Source of the DNA: an uncultured Aquimarina sp.
GTDB lineage: Bacteria; Bacteroidota; Bacteroidia; Flavobacteriales; Flavobacteriaceae
DNA: 64,000 nucleotides
Direction: 5' to 3'
Assembly: GCA_947498455.1 (NCBI GenBank)
Contig: CANMKK010000008.1
Coordinates: 62,001-126,000 of the forward strand
Shown here: positions 61,871-64,000 of the stretch, in pieces
Position numbering within the stretch: position 1 is the first letter of the stretch
How the letters are laid out: every line of letters starts with the position of its first letter
Made by a program: the position numbers and the translations under genes
Notes under the pieces: model-generated
The model's input: only the letters and a program-made list of their open reading frames with translations
What the model was told of the DNA's origin: nothing
Databases searched by the model: none

Positions 61871-62294
61871 TTTCAAGATTCCTACTATTGCTTATTTTAT
61901 CATTCAGCCAACACTCTATTTCCTTTAACTCTTTTTTAGAAAGTTCATTACCGTATTCGACCCGAGTGGTTTCTCCACCTTGTCCGTTTTGATATTGTAT
62001 CGCAAAATTATCGTCCTCGGCATGATAACTGATGTACACCATTGGTAAATCATATCTTTCATTATAATCTTTACCCAATGAAAGTCCAAGTGCATAATGT
62101 GATTGACTTGGATAATAAATTTCCCAAAAGCCAAGTTCCTTAAATTCTTTTATCAAGTCAAGTAACGGTTTTACATCTTTCTTATCGACATCAATCCATA
62201 GGTTACACCATTTTACCATAGTATTCCATTGTACTTGTTTATCATCGGATTTCATTCCGTTAATTATTTCTTGATATTTATCTCTAGGATTCAA
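61863..62294 (-). CDS. Hypothetical protein of the array
   Basis: 143 aa, TTG start (MNPRDKYQEIINGMKSDD). Helical N-terminus, then LPMVYISYHAEDDNFAIQYQ and a charged helical end. Soluble. Not recognised. Its 3' end overlaps the DUF6714-like gene, indicating coupled translation. Confidence 0.55.
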   Translation of the reverse strand: MNPRDKYQEIINGMKSDDKQVQWNTMVKWCNLWIDVDKKDVKPLLDLIKEFKELGFWEIYYPSQSHYALGLSLGKDYNERYDLPMVYISYHAEDDNFAIQYQNGQGGETTRVEYGNELSKKELKEIECWLNDKISNSRNLEND

Positions 62295-62376
62295 TGTTTA
62301 ATTTTTACGATTAGGCATTAGTCTTTTAAATCGAAAGGGATTTTCTATATTCTACATCGAATGGTTGTGATCAAGA

Positions 62377-63306
62377 TTATTCATCATTAATCTTACCTTT
62401 AAAATATGCGTTTATTCCATTTTCTGAGTCTTTTTCATAATTCGGTATTGCATACATAAATTCTTTTTCATTTAACCAATAAAATTCTTTAAACGTGCAG
62501 ATACCGTACTTATAGTCTAACAAGGTTACATATTCGAATTGGCCATTTTCGTTTTCCTGAAAAAAATAAGAGATACATTCTTGTCCACCAAAATATCCAT
62601 TTAGGCGATACCTATTTTTAGGAGATGAAATAATATATGTTGGATTACCAATCGTCAATTCGCTCTCACCTGTTTTTATTGAAAAACACACATCAATCCC
62701 ATGACCTCCTTCTAAAACAAGAATATCATGTTCCGGATAATAACCACTGTATTCTGTAAAAGAAAAATCAATCGAATTTATGTCAAAAGAAAGTTTTTGA
62801 CCATTGTCTAAGGTAATCGTTTTAATTCCATTTGATTCATTGGTATTTCTAAACCAATCTACTCTATCTTTTAAAATAGTTTTGACAGCGTCTACATCCG
62901 ATATTTTTTTGACTTTTAGATTTTCTTGTGAGACTCCTTTTAATAGTTCTTTATATTTTTCTTTAGCAATTTTTGTAATACTTATCAAATCATTATTGAC
63001 TTGCTTTTTTAAATATCCATCAAAAACATACCCTTCTACACTTTCTTCTGTTGAGTAGTTTTTTTGATATTTTATTTTAACAAACTTCCCTTTAATTTGT
63101 TTGTCATTATCACTTATTATCAATTCTTCTTCTGTGTCCGCTATTTTTTCTACAAGAGCACCAAATCTTATTTTTGCTATTTTTTTTGAAGATAAATTTC
63201 CTTCAGAACGAACATTTAGTCCATTTTTTGCGTCTACAAAATAGTATTCTTGCCCATAATTATTAATGGAAATAAAAATTACAAAAATTGTTATATATAT
63301 TTTCAT
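62377..63306 (-). CDS. Exported protein with N-terminal SH3b domain
   Basis: 309 aa from the ATG at 63304-63306, giving a signal peptide MKIYITIFVIFISINNYG; an upstream TTG would put ten polar residues before it. Residues about 22-100 form a bacterial SH3 domain (GLNVRSEGNLSSKKIAKIRFG, then KFVKIKY and EGYVFDGYLKK). The remainder is beta-rich with no known motif. Probably periplasmic or surface; SH3b often binds cell wall peptides. It is another exported member of the array. Confidence 0.65.
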   Translation of the reverse strand: MKIYITIFVIFISINNYGQEYYFVDAKNGLNVRSEGNLSSKKIAKIRFGALVEKIADTEEELIISDNDKQIKGKFVKIKYQKNYSTEESVEGYVFDGYLKKQVNNDLISITKIAKEKYKELLKGVSQENLKVKKISDVDAVKTILKDRVDWFRNTNESNGIKTITLDNGQKLSFDINSIDFSFTEYSGYYPEHDILVLEGGHGIDVCFSIKTGESELTIGNPTYIISSPKNRYRLNGYFGGQECISYFFQENENGQFEYVTLLDYKYGICTFKEFYWLNEKEFMYAIPNYEKDSENGINAYFKGKINDE

Positions 63307-63364
63307 TAGATTATTATCTATTGTTGCTTTATTCAAAAAATGTCCATTTATTTAAACATTAATA

Positions 63365-63871
63365 TTATTCTTTCCAACGGTATGGGTTTTCTGCTACCAA
63401 GCTAAATGAGGCTAATTGAAATTCATTGGTATTTAATCCCTCTGTATCATCTAGATTTTCAAAGGTTAATTCAATACCACTTTTTAAACGCAACAGAACA
63501 CCCAGGTTGTCTGTTTTCTTTTTGTAATCAATATTGTGTTCATTTAGTTTTGTTAGTACAAACAACAACTTGAGTGTATCAATATCTTCAAAAATCCACT
63601 TGCTGAGTTTTAGTTGTTTTGTATCAGTCAATTTTCCTTCGTACCAATAATCAGAAAATATTAAATAGAGCTTTTTGTTTTCAAAATGTAACTCAATACC
63701 GCCATAGGTCCAAATATTCACTTCTTCGGTTAAAAAACTACTATCATAGCAATCTGGATCAGGGAAATTGTTGATAATCCACTCTTTGGTTTGCCCCAAT
63801 TTTAAATAATCAAACTTTCCTGTTTTAAAAAATTCTAAAAAGTCAATTTCTATGGGTGTTTTTAGTTTCAT
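63365..63871 (-). CDS. Hypothetical protein of the array
   Basis: 168 aa, soluble, acidic. TPIEIDFLEFFKTGKFDYLKLG and WTYGGIELHFENKKLYLIFSD are typical of a family I have seen beside toxins in Bacteroidota but cannot name. The C-terminus has LKSGIELTFENLD. No catalytic motif. It is the first complete gene of the minus-strand array in this window. Confidence 0.6.
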   Translation of the reverse strand: MKLKTPIEIDFLEFFKTGKFDYLKLGQTKEWIINNFPDPDCYDSSFLTEEVNIWTYGGIELHFENKKLYLIFSDYWYEGKLTDTKQLKLSKWIFEDIDTLKLLFVLTKLNEHNIDYKKKTDNLGVLLRLKSGIELTFENLDDTEGLNTNEFQLASFSLVAENPYRWKE

Positions 63872-63891
63872 ATTGCTAGTTTATAAACGTT

Positions 63892-64000
63892 CTAGGCTTC
63901 TATTCGTTTTTGCAATAGCTGGCTAATACCTTTTACAGGACGTGATTGTATCTTGCAAAGTATATACAAACTATAAAAATGGTTTAAAAAAATTCTTATA
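63892..64000 (-). CDS. Possible 3' end of an upstream gene (partial)
   Basis: A minus-strand frame open to the window edge ends in TAG at 63892-63894. Its last residues are RPVKGISQLLQKRIEA, an amphipathic and protein-like tail. The annotated part is about 35 codons. It may be the end of the gene preceding the array, for example a toxin, but nothing in it identifies a family. Confidence 0.35.
   Translation of the reverse strand, partial: IRIFLNHFYSLYILCKIQSRPVKGISQLLQKRIEA

Overview
The window is AT-rich chromosomal DNA from a gliding marine-type member of the Bacteroidota, most likely Flavobacteriaceae (an Aquimarina-like organism is my best guess, by inference). Signs of this are gldB and gldC, a type IX secretion C-terminal sorting domain, tandem DUF3857/transglutaminase proteins, a DAHP synthase fused to a C-terminal chorismate mutase, a chromosomal mraZ-to-ftsZ cluster lacking murF, murB and ddl, weak Shine-Dalgarno sequences, frequent TTG/GTG starts, and promoters of the TTG-N17-23-TAnnTTTG type.

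Layout. 0.2-2.4 kb: threonine catabolism (threonine dehydrogenase and kbl). 2.5-7.2 kb: a phenylalanine/tyrosine operon (prephenate dehydratase, aminotransferase, prephenate dehydrogenase, DAHP synthase-chorismate mutase). In front of it I find a 25-codon Phe/Tyr-rich leader peptide, an antiterminator and a strong terminator, that is, a classical translation-coupled attenuator. 7.2-19.3 kb: housekeeping genes (rsgA, dtd, aroA, queA, rlmN, a polyprenyl synthetase), two DUF3857 proteins, a MazG-like protein and a chalcone-isomerase/DUF2147 fusion. 19.5-25.7 kb: an ECF sigma factor with a probable membrane antisigma partner, an outer-membrane protein and a large T9SS-exported protein. 26.3-33.1 kb: dnaG (zinc ligands lost), an atypical LuxR-type response regulator, nadE, gldBC, engB and a hydrolase.

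33.3-49.3 kb is the division and cell-wall cluster mraZ-rsmH-ftsL-ftsI-murE-mraY-murD-ftsW-murG-murC-ftsQ-ftsA-ftsZ. It is preceded by a three-repeat, 10-bp-spaced MraZ operator over the promoter, and it is interrupted between ftsA and ftsZ by a 59-bp tandem repeat, each unit carrying a hairpin. It is followed by a YqeY-like gene and tRNA-Arg(TCG).

50-64 kb is accessory DNA: a secreted clostripain-type protease with a 7TM AraC-type regulator, a probable 3' tRNA remnant next to a strong minus-strand terminator (possible integration scar), a cysteine-synthase-like gene, and then about 9.5 kb of small, mostly unrecognised, co-directional minus-strand genes, often overlapping at start/stop codons. 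They include DUF6304-, DUF6714- and DUF2947-like proteins and secreted SH3b and YD-repeat-like proteins. The best interpretation is an immunity/orphan-cassette array of a polymorphic toxin system whose toxin would lie to the right of the window. A truncated gene copy inside the array abuts a dispersed repeat that also occurs 32 kb away, upstream of dnaG.
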